Below, piece after piece: positions 35,193 through 44,481 of a stretch of DNA of 64,000 nucleotides (position 1 is the first letter of the stretch; every line of letters begins with the position of its first letter). The stretch comes from Mannheimia bovis (GTDB lineage: Bacteria; Pseudomonadota; Gammaproteobacteria; Enterobacterales; Pasteurellaceae): the NCBI RefSeq assembly GCF_014541205.1, contig NZ_CP061280.1, positions 1,070,798 to 1,134,797 of the forward strand, in the 5' to 3' direction. The position numbers were made by a program, and so were the translations under genes. The notes beneath the pieces are model-generated. The model did not search any database. It saw only the letters and a list, made by a program, of their open reading frames with translations, and was not told where the DNA came from.

Positions 35193-36362
35193 ATGAAGAA
35201 GGTTATCCAATATATTGTTTTTAGTGCATTGAGTTTGTTAAGTTTTGCGAGTTTTGCTAAAACCATTGTGGCTATTGATGCCGGACACGGCGGAAAAGAC
35301 CCAGGAGCTATCGGCAAAAACTTAGGCATTTTAGAAAAAAATGTTACGCTTGCTATTTCCAAAGAGCTAAAAGCTTTATTAGATGCTGACCCAAACTTTA
35401 AAGCGGTGATGACACGTAATGGTGATTATTTTATCCAACTTCCGGAACGGACGGAAATTGCTCGTAAACATCGTGCCGATCTATTAGTTTCTATTCACGC
35501 AGATTCCTCTCCAAGAGGGGATTCCTTGAAAGGTGCGTCTGTTTGGGTACTGTCAAACAGTCGTGCCAGTGATGAAATGGGGAAATGGCTAGAAGATCAC
35601 GAAAAACAATCGGAATTGCTTGGTGGTGCGGGGGCAGTACTTGCCAGCAATAAAGAGCGTTACTTAAACCAAACGGTATTAGATTTGCAATTTTCACATT
35701 CTCAGCGTACAGGCTATGAGTTAGGGAAAAGTATTCTAAGCAAAATGGCTGGAATGACCTCATTGGCTAAATCCAGCCCACAACACGCGAGTTTAAGTGT
35801 GTTGCGTTCGCCTGATATTCCTTCTGTATTGGTTGAAACCGGGTTTTTATCTAACTCAACAGAGGAAGCAAAGCTTGCTAGTGCAAACTATCGCCGTCAA
35901 TTAGCAAAAGCGATTTATCAAGGTTTAGTGGCTTATCGTTATAAAAATGATGGAATAAGTTCAGCAAGCGTCAGTAAAAAAGCAGATAAGAGCGATAAAC
36001 AAGAAGCAACGAAAAAAGAAGAAAAAGCAGATAAAACGGATACCAAGAAAGTAAAAGAAGAAGCTCAAAAAGAGACAAAGAAAGAGCAAAACGCTAAATC
36101 GGATAAAAAGAAAGAAAGCGTAAAAGAAAAATCATCTAAAAACCAAGAACAAGAAAAAGCTAAAGAGTCAAAAAATAAGGAAGAAAAATCCTCTTCCCAA
36201 AAAGAGATTAAGACCTCGAATAATGGCTATCACATTGTTCAACAAGATGAAACGGTTTACTCCATTGCCAGAGCATACGGCACAACTCCACAAAAAATTA
36301 GTGAGCTGAATAACTTAAAAAATTATCAGATTACGGTAGGGAAAAAGTTAAAAGTGAAGTAA
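35193..36362 (+). CDS. amiB: N-acetylmuramoyl-L-alanine amidase with LysM domain (AmiB-type)
   Basis: A periplasmic zinc amidase that splits septal peptidoglycan. It has a signal peptide (about 1-22, cleaved after SFA) and an Amidase_3 domain starting directly at [16 protein letters not shown]. The Zn ligands and catalytic Glu are in DAGHGG, ILEKN, SIHADS and VETGFLSN. A long Lys/Glu/Ser-rich linker follows (about 255-340), then one LysM domain. There is no AMIN domain before the amidase, unlike AmiC. ATG at 35193 has GGGAAGG as ribosome site; a GTG one codon earlier would overlap that site. Confidence 0.92.
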   Translation: MKKVIQYIVFSALSLLSFASFAKTIVAIDAGHGGKDPGAIGKNLGILEKNVTLAISKELKALLDADPNFKAVMTRNGDYFIQLPERTEIARKHRADLLVSIHADSSPRGDSLKGASVWVLSNSRASDEMGKWLEDHEKQSELLGGAGAVLASNKERYLNQTVLDLQFSHSQRTGYELGKSILSKMAGMTSLAKSSPQHASLSVLRSPDIPSVLVETGFLSNSTEEAKLASANYRRQLAKAIYQGLVAYRYKNDGISSASVSKKADKSDKQEATKKEEKADKTDTKKVKEEAQKETKKEQNAKSDKKKESVKEKSSKNQEQEKAKESKNKEEKSSSQKEIKTSNNGYHIVQQDETVYSIARAYGTTPQKISELNNLKNYQITVGKKLKVK

Positions 36363-36386
36363 ATCAACGTTTGTAAAAAATTTTAA

Positions 36387-36415
36387 AAAAAGACCGCTTG
36401 TAAAAGCGGTCTTTT
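36387..36415. terminator. Bidirectional terminator from an uptake-signal hairpin
   Basis: AGACCGCTT, loop GTAA, AAGCGGTCT, with A-run left and T-run right, between convergent amiB and the antiporter gene. The left arm and loop spell an uptake sequence. Confidence 0.88.
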
Positions 36416-36420
36416 CACGT

Positions 36421-37833
36421 TTAGCTTTCTGCTAATAGCGTTGGTAATTCAATCACTGCGTAGCCAAAAATCACAAGCAAGATAATTAAAATCATCTTTT
36501 CTGCGTTTGAAAGCGTTAATCTACCGTTGAATTTATAGTTAGAATAGAGATACAACAAAATACCCGGCACATAAAGCACAACTGAGAGCAGTAAATATTC
36601 TAACCCTGCTGCATAAACAATCCATAAGCCATAAATTGATGCCATAAAGCCTGTGAGTTTAATGTACCAAGCAGCATTGGTTTGAATAGCTAATTTGAAT
36701 AAATACGCCCCGATTAAGAAATACGGAATTAAAATCATTGAAGTAGAAATCAATAATAGCGTGTTATAGCTTTGCTCAAATACAAAAACCAACACAAGGC
36801 AGAATTGCACTACAACACCCGTGAACCAAAGAGAGTTAATCGGCGTGCCGTTTTCATTCAATTTATCTAAAATTTTAGGAAAAGCCCCATTTTTAGAACC
36901 ACGATAAGGCACTTCAGCAGAATACATCGTCCAGCTAATATAAGAAGCAAGCACAGAAACAATCAAACAGGCGGTGATGATTACTTTGCCTGTTGGTCCC
37001 ATCATTGCATCAAGTAGTGGACCCATTGATGGATTTGCCATATTGGCAATGGTTTCACGAGGTAAGATCCCGAGCGAAAGTATGGTAATTGCAACATAAA
37101 GTGCCAACGCAATTAAGATCCCTAACACCGTTGCCAAGCCTACGTCAGAACGTTTTTTAGCGTGAGCAGAAAGTACAGAAGCCCCTTCCACCCCGGTAAA
37201 TACCCATAAGGTAATCAGCATCGTACTTTTTACTTGATCGCTTACGCTATTATTCAATGCGGTTGCTTTCACATCTGAATTAAATAAATCGACATCAAAA
37301 TACCAAACGCCTAGCCCGATAAATAGAATAAGTGGAGCAACTTTCACAAAGGTTGCGATGAGGTTTACGAAAGCGGCTTCTTTAATCCCTCCTGCAATTA
37401 AAGCGTGAACCAGCCACACAATAATTGATGAGCCGATGAATGCAGCAAGGGTGTTGCCTTGCCCGAAAATCACCGTATTTTCACTATCGGTAAATACGCC
37501 TAAACCTTCAAAAGCAACGGTAAGATAGCCCACAATACCGATAGTGGCACATAACCAGTAACCCCAAGCGGACATAAAACCCATCAACTCGCCGAAGCCT
37601 TCTCGTGCATAGGTATAAATACCGCCATCTAAATCAGGGCGAAGGCGGGAAATAAAGAAAAATGATAAACCCAAAAAGATGATACCAACACCGGTAATCA
37701 GCCAACCAATGGTAATAGCTTCCGCACCTGCAACTTCCGCCATATTTTGCGGTAAGCTGAAAATGCCTGAGCCAATCATTGAGCTTAATACAAGTGCAGT
37801 AAGGGAAATTAATCCGATTTTTTTATTTGACAT
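36421..37833 (-). CDS. APC-superfamily amino acid antiporter (ArcD/YdgI-like)
   Basis: A 470-aa inner-membrane protein with about 12 helices. The first helix holds the substrate motif SSMIGSGIFSLP typical of the basic amino acid/polyamine antiporter (APA) group, and GGIYTYAREGFGELMGFMSAWGYW-type sequence follows. Closest remembered relatives are ArcD-type arginine:ornithine antiporters. It is cotranscribed with an mmuM-like gene 9 bp upstream, so a sulfur amino acid such as S-methylmethionine or methionine is an alternative substrate. The substrate cannot be settled here. Confidence 0.8.
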   Translation of the reverse strand: MSNKKIGLISLTALVLSSMIGSGIFSLPQNMAEVAGAEAITIGWLITGVGIIFLGLSFFFISRLRPDLDGGIYTYAREGFGELMGFMSAWGYWLCATIGIVGYLTVAFEGLGVFTDSENTVIFGQGNTLAAFIGSSIIVWLVHALIAGGIKEAAFVNLIATFVKVAPLILFIGLGVWYFDVDLFNSDVKATALNNSVSDQVKSTMLITLWVFTGVEGASVLSAHAKKRSDVGLATVLGILIALALYVAITILSLGILPRETIANMANPSMGPLLDAMMGPTGKVIITACLIVSVLASYISWTMYSAEVPYRGSKNGAFPKILDKLNENGTPINSLWFTGVVVQFCLVLVFVFEQSYNTLLLISTSMILIPYFLIGAYLFKLAIQTNAAWYIKLTGFMASIYGLWIVYAAGLEYLLLSVVLYVPGILLYLYSNYKFNGRLTLSNAEKMILIILLVIFGYAVIELPTLLAES

Positions 37834-37842
37834 TGCTATTCC

Positions 37843-38739
37843 TTACTTTAAATTTTTTGCGAGTGTTTCAATATATTCCACACCGATACCACAACAGCCA
37901 CCGATAATGGTCGCTCCTTGTTCCGTCCATTTTTTTGCCCACGCTAAATAAGCATTCGGATCTAAATCTTTACGAACTTCGTCTAAGCCGTCATTAGCGG
38001 TTGCATCTTTAGGCTGAGGTGCGAACGCATTAGCATAAGCTCCTGTGCGGATATGAGTTGCATTGAGTTCAGCTAACGTTTTTTGCGTAACCGCTAAGGC
38101 TTCACCAATCACTTCGGGTTGGCAACAGTTAAATAAAATGGCTTGCACACCTAATGCTACCATTTCCTCTACTGCTTGTTTTACCGTCTCTCCTGAGCGT
38201 AATCTCGGCTCTGTAGTTGGTTCATCATCAATGAGTGTGAACGAAACCCATAATGGGCGGTTATCTTTTGGTAATAGTGCTTTGATTGAAATGGGTTCAA
38301 TAATGGCACTTTGAGTTTCGCATAACCAAATATCTACATAAGGCGAAAGCCCATCAATTAAGGGTTGAGCAATTTCTGCAAAACGTTCCATTTTTATCAG
38401 ATCCGCTCGGTAAGAACCAAACATCGGTGGAAGCGAACCGGCAATTTGAGTTGCAAAATTTCCTGAATTTTTGACCGCTTGTTTAGCAAGACGACCAGCC
38501 AAATCAGCCAAACTTTTGCCATCAGCGGAAAAACGTTTTTCGCCGATGTGAAAAGGTACAACAGCATAGCTATCGGTAGTAATAACTTCTGCTCCGTGAG
38601 CGATAAAATCTTCGTGAACAGCTTGCACAAAGTGTGGACCTTCATACAAAGCGGCAGCAGACCATTCGGGCTGATGGAAAGGAGCGTTACGACGCATTAA
38701 TTCACGGCTCATTCCGCCGTCTAATATTGTGATTGACAT
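37843..38739 (-). CDS. mmuM: Homocysteine S-methyltransferase family protein (MmuM-like)
   Basis: A 298-aa protein with the homocysteine methyltransferase TIM barrel. It starts ITILDGGMSRELMRR. The zinc-binding cysteines are FNCCQPE and GGCCGIG near the C-terminus, as in MmuM and the N-terminal domain of MetH. The family transfers a methyl group from S-methylmethionine or SAM to homocysteine to give methionine. AGGAA precedes the ATG. First gene of a two-gene operon with the downstream antiporter. Confidence 0.87.
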   Translation of the reverse strand: MSITILDGGMSRELMRRNAPFHQPEWSAAALYEGPHFVQAVHEDFIAHGAEVITTDSYAVVPFHIGEKRFSADGKSLADLAGRLAKQAVKNSGNFATQIAGSLPPMFGSYRADLIKMERFAEIAQPLIDGLSPYVDIWLCETQSAIIEPISIKALLPKDNRPLWVSFTLIDDEPTTEPRLRSGETVKQAVEEMVALGVQAILFNCCQPEVIGEALAVTQKTLAELNATHIRTGAYANAFAPQPKDATANDGLDEVRKDLDPNAYLAWAKKWTEQGATIIGGCCGIGVEYIETLAKNLK

Positions 38740-38855
38740 ACAATTTCCTAATTAAAAGGTAAGAACAATAGAATAAATTGGAGTAGTTTACTGGCTTTTT
38801 GAATAAGTGCTTATAACTAAATAGTATAAATTAGATTTTTTTGTAAAACAGATGG

Positions 38856-39410
38856 TTATTCCAAGCTAAAATAAGAAAGCACTTCTTGGAGATTAGTTTG
38901 TATTACCATCGGATTGACCGGATTATCTGACATCACAACGTGTTCCATCATTGCAATAGAAAGCGTTGCAAAGAGTTTACCTTGAAACTCTGCATCAATA
39001 TCATTAAGACTTTTTCGTGTTGAAATAACGTCAATGTATTTCTTTTTTACTTCTTCTTGAATTTGCCTTTTTAAGCTAATACGGTGGGTATCAATTTTCC
39101 ATAAGGTCTGTAATGTGTGGCGAAGTGTATTAATAACAGGAGCTGCTTTGATTGCAAATTCCAGAGTAGGGGTACTAAAACGCTCTTCAAGAAGAGGAAT
39201 AAGAGATTTGTTTTTGAGTTTTTCGATAATATCGGTTGCCAGATGGTCTTTATTTAAATAGTGCTTATAAAAGGTGGATCGGTTAATTTTGGCATTATTT
39301 AAGATATCTTGCACCGTAATGTCATCATAATCTTGCTTTTCAAGCGTTGTAATGAAAGCTTGGTGGATAATCTCTTTTGTGCGGGTAATTCTAGGATCTT
39401 CTTTTTTCAT
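38856..39410 (-). CDS. TetR-family transcriptional regulator
   Basis: A 184-aa one-domain-plus-ligand-domain regulator. The N-terminal helix-turn-helix is TVQDILNNAKINRSTFYKHYLNKDHL (positions about 33-58). The C-terminal ligand region has no recognised specificity. It is divergent from the exporter operon starting at 39553, which is the most likely target. The ATG at 39410 is preferred; a GTG three codons upstream is possible. Confidence 0.88.
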   Translation of the reverse strand: MKKEDPRITRTKEIIHQAFITTLEKQDYDDITVQDILNNAKINRSTFYKHYLNKDHLATDIIEKLKNKSLIPLLEERFSTPTLEFAIKAAPVINTLRHTLQTLWKIDTHRISLKRQIQEEVKKKYIDVISTRKSLNDIDAEFQGKLFATLSIAMMEHVVMSDNPVNPMVIQTNLQEVLSYFSLE

Positions 39411-39436
39411 ATTTCCCACTAACCATTGTAAATAAG

Positions 39437-39486
39437 CAACATTTTATGGTTTTTTGTATCATTAGACAACATTTTATCGTTTTTTG
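39437..39486. promoter_or_regulatory. Candidate operator: 20-bp direct repeat
   Basis: CAACATTTTATGGTTTTTTG (39437-39456) recurs with one mismatch at 39467-39486, a 30-bp period. Outside these is an inverted pair, ATAAGCAAC (39432-39440) and GTTGCTAAT (39490-39498). The block lies between the TetR gene and the exporter operon, where the regulator should bind. Confidence 0.6.
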
Positions 39487-39552
39487 GTGGTTGCTAATAG
39501 AATGCTATTTTTTTACACTTCAGACCAGTGAGGTTGATGATAAGGATAGAAG

Positions 39553-40614
39553 ATGAAGAAATTATTAATTGCAACTTTGGTTGTTTTTGCTGCAGGTGGG
39601 GCTTATTTGTGGCAGCAAATACAGGGTGAGCGTACGGAATTGTCAGGGATTGTTGCAGTAAATGGACGCTTGGAGTTAGAACGTTTAGATGTTGCAACCC
39701 TTTATGCAGGAAAAGTAGAAGAAATTTTAGTTAAAGAGGGGCAAAACGTTGAGAAAAATCAACCGCTTGTACGCTTTTCTTCTACGCAATCACAAAGCCA
39801 AGTAACTTCCGCAGAGGCTCAAATTTCCGCTGCGAAAGCTCAAGTAGAAAGTGCCAAAGCTCAAAAATTACGTGCAGAAGAAGCAGTAGCTCGAGCTTCT
39901 GCGGAAATGAGTGCTCAGCAACAGCAAGTCTCTGTTGCTAAATTAGAATTAGATAATGCAAGAAAATTACGCCGTGAAAATTTAGTTTCTGCCAGTGAAC
40001 TAGAACGCCGACAAGCGGCTCATAAAGCAGCTTTAGCGGCAGTTGAAACCGCAAAAGCAGCAAGAGCAGAAGCTCAGGCGGCAGTTAATCAAGCAAAGGC
40101 AGTGATTTCTCAAGCAGAAGCAACGGTTAATCAAGCTGAAGCAGCAGCCAACCAAGCGACTTCACAAAATGATGATATGTTAATTAAAGCACCCATTGCA
40201 GGTAGAGTAGAGTATCGCATTGTTGATGTCGGCAATGTAGTAGGTATGGGGGCAAAAGTGGTGAGTTTGCTTGATACTAAAGATGTTTACTTAAATGTAT
40301 TTTTACCTGCGTATCAGTCGAATAATATCAAAATAGGTGAAGAAGCCCGCATTAAAATTGATGGCACAGACTATGTTTTCCCTGCATACATTGGCTATGT
40401 AGCGAGTGAAGCTCAATTTACGCCAAAATCGGTGGAGACATTGGAGGAACGCACAAAATTAATGTTTAAAGTGAAGCTACAAATTCCAGAGGAAATTGCC
40501 CAACAATATGTTGGATTTTTCAAGGGCGGTATGACAGCAATGGGTTATGTGAAATATGATAGCAGCTTGGATTGGTCTGAAACATTATCTGTAAAACTGC
40601 CAGAGAGCCGATAA
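39553..40614 (+). CDS. yhiI: HlyD-type membrane fusion protein (YhiI-like)
   Basis: A 353-aa periplasmic adaptor anchored by one N-terminal helix (about 4-20). A biotinyl-lipoyl half-motif (YAGKVEEILVKEGQNVEKNQPLV) is followed by a long Ala/Glu/Gln coiled coil (about 80-205) and the second half-motif IKAPIAGRVEYRIVDVGNVVGMG. Length and order match E. coli yhiI-rbbA-yhhJ. It should connect the inner-membrane ABC exporter with the outer-membrane factor encoded last in this operon. Confidence 0.9.
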   Translation: MKKLLIATLVVFAAGGAYLWQQIQGERTELSGIVAVNGRLELERLDVATLYAGKVEEILVKEGQNVEKNQPLVRFSSTQSQSQVTSAEAQISAAKAQVESAKAQKLRAEEAVARASAEMSAQQQQVSVAKLELDNARKLRRENLVSASELERRQAAHKAALAAVETAKAARAEAQAAVNQAKAVISQAEATVNQAEAAANQATSQNDDMLIKAPIAGRVEYRIVDVGNVVGMGAKVVSLLDTKDVYLNVFLPAYQSNNIKIGEEARIKIDGTDYVFPAYIGYVASEAQFTPKSVETLEERTKLMFKVKLQIPEEIAQQYVGFFKGGMTAMGYVKYDSSLDWSETLSVKLPESR

Positions 40615-43353
40615 ATGATGACTGAACTTGCGGTTAAAATTAGCAATCTTCGCCATACTTATAAAAACACAGTGGCGGTTGATAATGTTTCGCTTGAAAT
40701 TCCGAAAGGCAGAACAGTTGGGCTGATTGGACCTGATGGCGTGGGGAAATCAACTTTGCTCTCGCTGATTGCCGGGGTAAAAATTCTTCAGCAGGGAAAG
40801 ATTTCGCTGTTTGGTTTAGATGTAGCAAAAGCGAAAGACCGAGATATCTTAACCCATAAAGTAGCCTTTATGCCGCAAGGGTTAGGGAAAAACCTCTATC
40901 TCACGCTTTCTATTTACGAAAATATTGATTTCCACGCCCGAATGTTTGGGTTATCTCCAAGCCAGCGGAAAGCACGCATTCATCGCTTGCTAAAAGCAAC
41001 GGGGCTGCTGCCCTTTGCCGATAGAGCAGCAGGTAAACTTTCAGGCGGAATGAAGCAAAAACTCAGCCTATGCTGTGCGTTAGTGCATAGCCCTGAATTA
41101 CTGATTTTAGATGAGCCAACAACGGGAGTTGATCCGCTTTCACGCCGTCAATTTTGGGAGTTAGTTGAAGAGTTGCGTGCTGAAACACCAGAGATGACAG
41201 TGATTATCGCCACCGCCTATATTGATGAAGCCGAAGGTTTTGAATATGTGATGGCAATGGACGATGGTAAGCTAATTGTTGATAAACCCACTCAAACTGT
41301 TATTGCTGAAACAAACAGCCAAAATTTAGAACAAGCCTATATCAAATTATTGCCACCTGAAAAACGAGGGGCAGTAGATGGCTTGATTATCCCACCTTTT
41401 GAGCCATTAAAAGATGAGCCGCCTGTTATTGTGGCGGAAGGTTTAACCAAGAAATTTGGCGATTTTGTTTCAGTAGATAATGTGAGCTTCGTTATCCCTA
41501 AAGGTGAAATTTTCGGCTTTTTAGGCTCTAACGGCTGTGGCAAATCCACCACAATGAAAATGCTAACTGGCTTACTTGAGCCCACAGAAGGCTCTGCATT
41601 ATTGCTTGGTCAGCCAATTGATGCGAGCAATATTGATACTCGAAAGCGAGTGGGGTATATGTCGCAAGCATTTTCACTTTATGAAGAGCTAACAGTACAA
41701 GAAAATCTTGAACTACACGCCAAACTTTATCAAATTCCGCGTAGTGAATGGTCTCATTATGTTAATAATGCAATGAACCAATTTGACCTTGCCGATTTAG
41801 CTGAGGAAAAACCTTTATCGTTACCACTTGGCATTCGACAACGCTTACAGCTTGCCGCTGCTTGTCTGCATAAACCTGAAGTGTTGATTTTAGATGAACC
41901 TACTTCTGGGGTTGATCCGGCAGCTCGTGATATGTTTTGGGAGTATTTAATTAAACTTTCCAGAGAAGATCGTATTACCATTTTCGTTACTACCCATTTT
42001 ATGAATGAGGCGGCTCGTTGTGATCGCATTTCTTTTATGCACCGAGGAAAAGTACTTGGCGTTGGCACACCTGAAGAATTAAGGTTAGGCAAAAATGCGA
42101 AAACACTTGAAGAAGCCTTTATTATTTATTTAGAAGAGCAAAATGATGAAGTAACTGCTTCAAAAGAAACTGTTGATAACGAAGAGCAAGTAAATAGTTC
42201 ATTACAAGCGGTCAAAAATCAGCAGTTTTTTGCAAATGGGCTGAGTGTCATCTGGACTTTTGCGGTGCGTGAAGGAAAAGAACTGTTAAGAGACAATATA
42301 CGTTTACTATTCGCTTTGCTTGGACCACTGGTAATGCTGTTGGCGATGGGCTCAAGCATTTCTTTTGATATCAGACCTTTAAATTTTACCGTGCTTGATC
42401 ACGATAATAGCTCAGAAAGCCGTAAATTGATTGAAGCCTTTTCCGGCTCGCCTTATTTTATTCGGCAAGACAATATTTATTCGATAGATGAGATAAACCT
42501 CAGCCTGCAAACGGGTAAGGTTAAATTAGTGCTAGAAATTCCGTCTGATTTTGGTCGGGATCTTTTAGCCCAAAGAATGCCTGAGGTAGGAATATTTATT
42601 GATGGAGCTTTCCCAAGTACCGCAGAGAATTTACAAGGCTCTGCACAGGGTGTTATCGGACAATATATAAAGGAAATGTTAAGAGAAAATGGCATTAGTG
42701 TGAATATGCCTTCTGTAACAGAGCCTCGAATGATCTATAACCAAGATTTCAAAAGTGTGTTTGCGATGACACCGGGCATTATTATGCTTGCGATGATGCT
42801 TGTGCCGCCAATGATGACCGCACTTAGTGTGGTAAGAGAAAAAGAGATGGGAACAATTATGAACCTCTACGGATCGCCTGCTTCTCAATTCCAGTTTTTG
42901 TTAGGCAAGCAGCTTCCTTATATCGCACTCTCATTTATCAGCTATTTAATTATGGTACTGGCAGCTATTTTTGTATTTGGGGTGCCGATTAAAGGCTCGA
43001 TAACCGCAATGTTCTTAGGTGTGTTATTGGCAATTTGTGCTTCAACAGGTTTTGGCTTATTGGTTTCTAGTTTTGTGAAATCACAAGTAGCTGCTATTTT
43101 TGCCGCCGCAATTATTTCAATTGTACCGACTATTAACTTCTCTGGAATGATGTACCCTGTTTCTCGCTTAGATGAAAATGTACAGCTGGTTTCAAAGATT
43201 TTCCCTGGGGCTTGGTTTCAGCAAATCAGCTTAGGTGGTTTTACTAAAGGGCTTGGCTTTGCCGATTTCCTTCAACCTTATTTGGCATTGGCGGCGATTT
43301 ATGCCGTTTACCTTGCATTAGCAACTTTTGCGTTGAAAAAACAGGAGAAATAA
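40615..43353 (+). CDS. rbbA: RbbA-like double ATPase fused to ABC-2 permease
   Basis: A 912-aa fusion. ATPase domain 1 has Walker A GPDGVGKST (39-47) and signature LSGGMKQK. Domain 2 has Walker A GSNGCGKST (about 304-312) and a degenerate signature, SLPLGIRQRL, which is a known feature of RbbA/YhiH. A C-terminal ABC-2 permease with six or so helices starts near residue 550. E. coli RbbA (911 aa) was described as a ribosome-associated ATPase. Here the setting between adaptor, second permease and outer-membrane factor argues for export. Confidence 0.9.
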   Translation: MMTELAVKISNLRHTYKNTVAVDNVSLEIPKGRTVGLIGPDGVGKSTLLSLIAGVKILQQGKISLFGLDVAKAKDRDILTHKVAFMPQGLGKNLYLTLSIYENIDFHARMFGLSPSQRKARIHRLLKATGLLPFADRAAGKLSGGMKQKLSLCCALVHSPELLILDEPTTGVDPLSRRQFWELVEELRAETPEMTVIIATAYIDEAEGFEYVMAMDDGKLIVDKPTQTVIAETNSQNLEQAYIKLLPPEKRGAVDGLIIPPFEPLKDEPPVIVAEGLTKKFGDFVSVDNVSFVIPKGEIFGFLGSNGCGKSTTMKMLTGLLEPTEGSALLLGQPIDASNIDTRKRVGYMSQAFSLYEELTVQENLELHAKLYQIPRSEWSHYVNNAMNQFDLADLAEEKPLSLPLGIRQRLQLAAACLHKPEVLILDEPTSGVDPAARDMFWEYLIKLSREDRITIFVTTHFMNEAARCDRISFMHRGKVLGVGTPEELRLGKNAKTLEEAFIIYLEEQNDEVTASKETVDNEEQVNSSLQAVKNQQFFANGLSVIWTFAVREGKELLRDNIRLLFALLGPLVMLLAMGSSISFDIRPLNFTVLDHDNSSESRKLIEAFSGSPYFIRQDNIYSIDEINLSLQTGKVKLVLEIPSDFGRDLLAQRMPEVGIFIDGAFPSTAENLQGSAQGVIGQYIKEMLRENGISVNMPSVTEPRMIYNQDFKSVFAMTPGIIMLAMMLVPPMMTALSVVREKEMGTIMNLYGSPASQFQFLLGKQLPYIALSFISYLIMVLAAIFVFGVPIKGSITAMFLGVLLAICASTGFGLLVSSFVKSQVAAIFAAAIISIVPTINFSGMMYPVSRLDENVQLVSKIFPGAWFQQISLGGFTKGLGFADFLQPYLALAAIYAVYLALATFALKKQEK

Positions 43354-44478
43354 ATGAACCGTTGGTTTAAAAATGTTGGTTTCCTTGCAGTTAAAGAGTT
43401 GAAAAGTTTATTTAGTGATAAGGTATTAGTTTTATTGATTATCTATATGTTTTCATTTGCCGTTATTACTATTGCGAAACAAGGGATGACCGATATTAAA
43501 AATGGCTCGGTGGGAATAATTAACTACGATCATTCAGCACTATCTTACCGTTTGAAAGATGCATTAATTCCGCCTTATTTCAAAATAGTGGAAGATATTG
43601 AGCCTCAAGCGGTTGATCGTGCAATGGACGTGGGGAAATATACCTTTATTGTCGAAATTCCGCCTAATTATCAACGAGATACCTTAGCAGGCAAAGAACC
43701 CAAAGTGCAGTTGTTGGTTGATGCAACAGCGATGACGCAAGCAAATATCGGGGCTCATTACATCAGCCAAATTTTTAGCCAAGAAATTCAGCGTTTTGTT
43801 GGTTCTACAGAAATGCCTGTTCCGTTCAATACCGCAATCAATGTGCTATATAATCCTAATTATGATAGTGCTTGGTTTATGGGAGCAGGGCAGATTGTCG
43901 GTAATCTTACCTTATTAACTTTGTTGCTTTCAGGTTCTGCGGTAATTCGGGAAAGAGAGCGTGGCACAATAGAGCATTTATTGGTAATGCCTGTTCGCTC
44001 AAGTGAAATTGCAGTATCAAAAATTCTTGCTAATGGTGTAATACTGTTAATTGTTACTTTATTCTCACTGAAATTTATTGTTTCGGGCTTTCTCGGTGCA
44101 CCGATAAGCAATCAACAAATTGCGATTTTCATTTTAGGTGTGGCAATTTTTCTGTTTTCTATTGCTTCACTCGGCATTTTATTGGCGGTTTTTGCCCCCA
44201 CAATGCCACAATTTGGCTTGCTCTGTATTCCGATTTATTTAGTTATGTATATGCTTTCAGGGGCAAATTCTCCGCTTGAAAATATGCCCCAATTGGCACA
44301 GCAATTAACGCAATTCTCGCCCACTACTATTCTGGGGAGTTATGCTCAAGATATATTATTTCGCAATGCAGGCTTAGATTTGGTATGGTTGCACTTAGTG
44401 AAAATGGCGTTAATTGGAGCAGTTTTTTTAGGCATCGCATTAATGCAATTTAAATCTATGCTATCTAAACAAGGATAA
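43354..44478 (+). CDS. yhhJ: ABC-2 type permease (YhhJ-like)
   Basis: A 374-aa inner-membrane permease, the same length as E. coli YhhJ. It has one N-terminal helix (about 25-45), a large periplasmic domain, then five helices from about residue 180. RERERGTIEHLLVMPVRSSEI is the conserved cytoplasmic loop of ABC-2 permeases. It follows rbbA with no gap and would pair with the RbbA permease domain. Confidence 0.9.
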   Translation: MNRWFKNVGFLAVKELKSLFSDKVLVLLIIYMFSFAVITIAKQGMTDIKNGSVGIINYDHSALSYRLKDALIPPYFKIVEDIEPQAVDRAMDVGKYTFIVEIPPNYQRDTLAGKEPKVQLLVDATAMTQANIGAHYISQIFSQEIQRFVGSTEMPVPFNTAINVLYNPNYDSAWFMGAGQIVGNLTLLTLLLSGSAVIRERERGTIEHLLVMPVRSSEIAVSKILANGVILLIVTLFSLKFIVSGFLGAPISNQQIAIFILGVAIFLFSIASLGILLAVFAPTMPQFGLLCIPIYLVMYMLSGANSPLENMPQLAQQLTQFSPTTILGSYAQDILFRNAGLDLVWLHLVKMALIGAVFLGIALMQFKSMLSKQG

Positions 44479-44481
44479 AAA

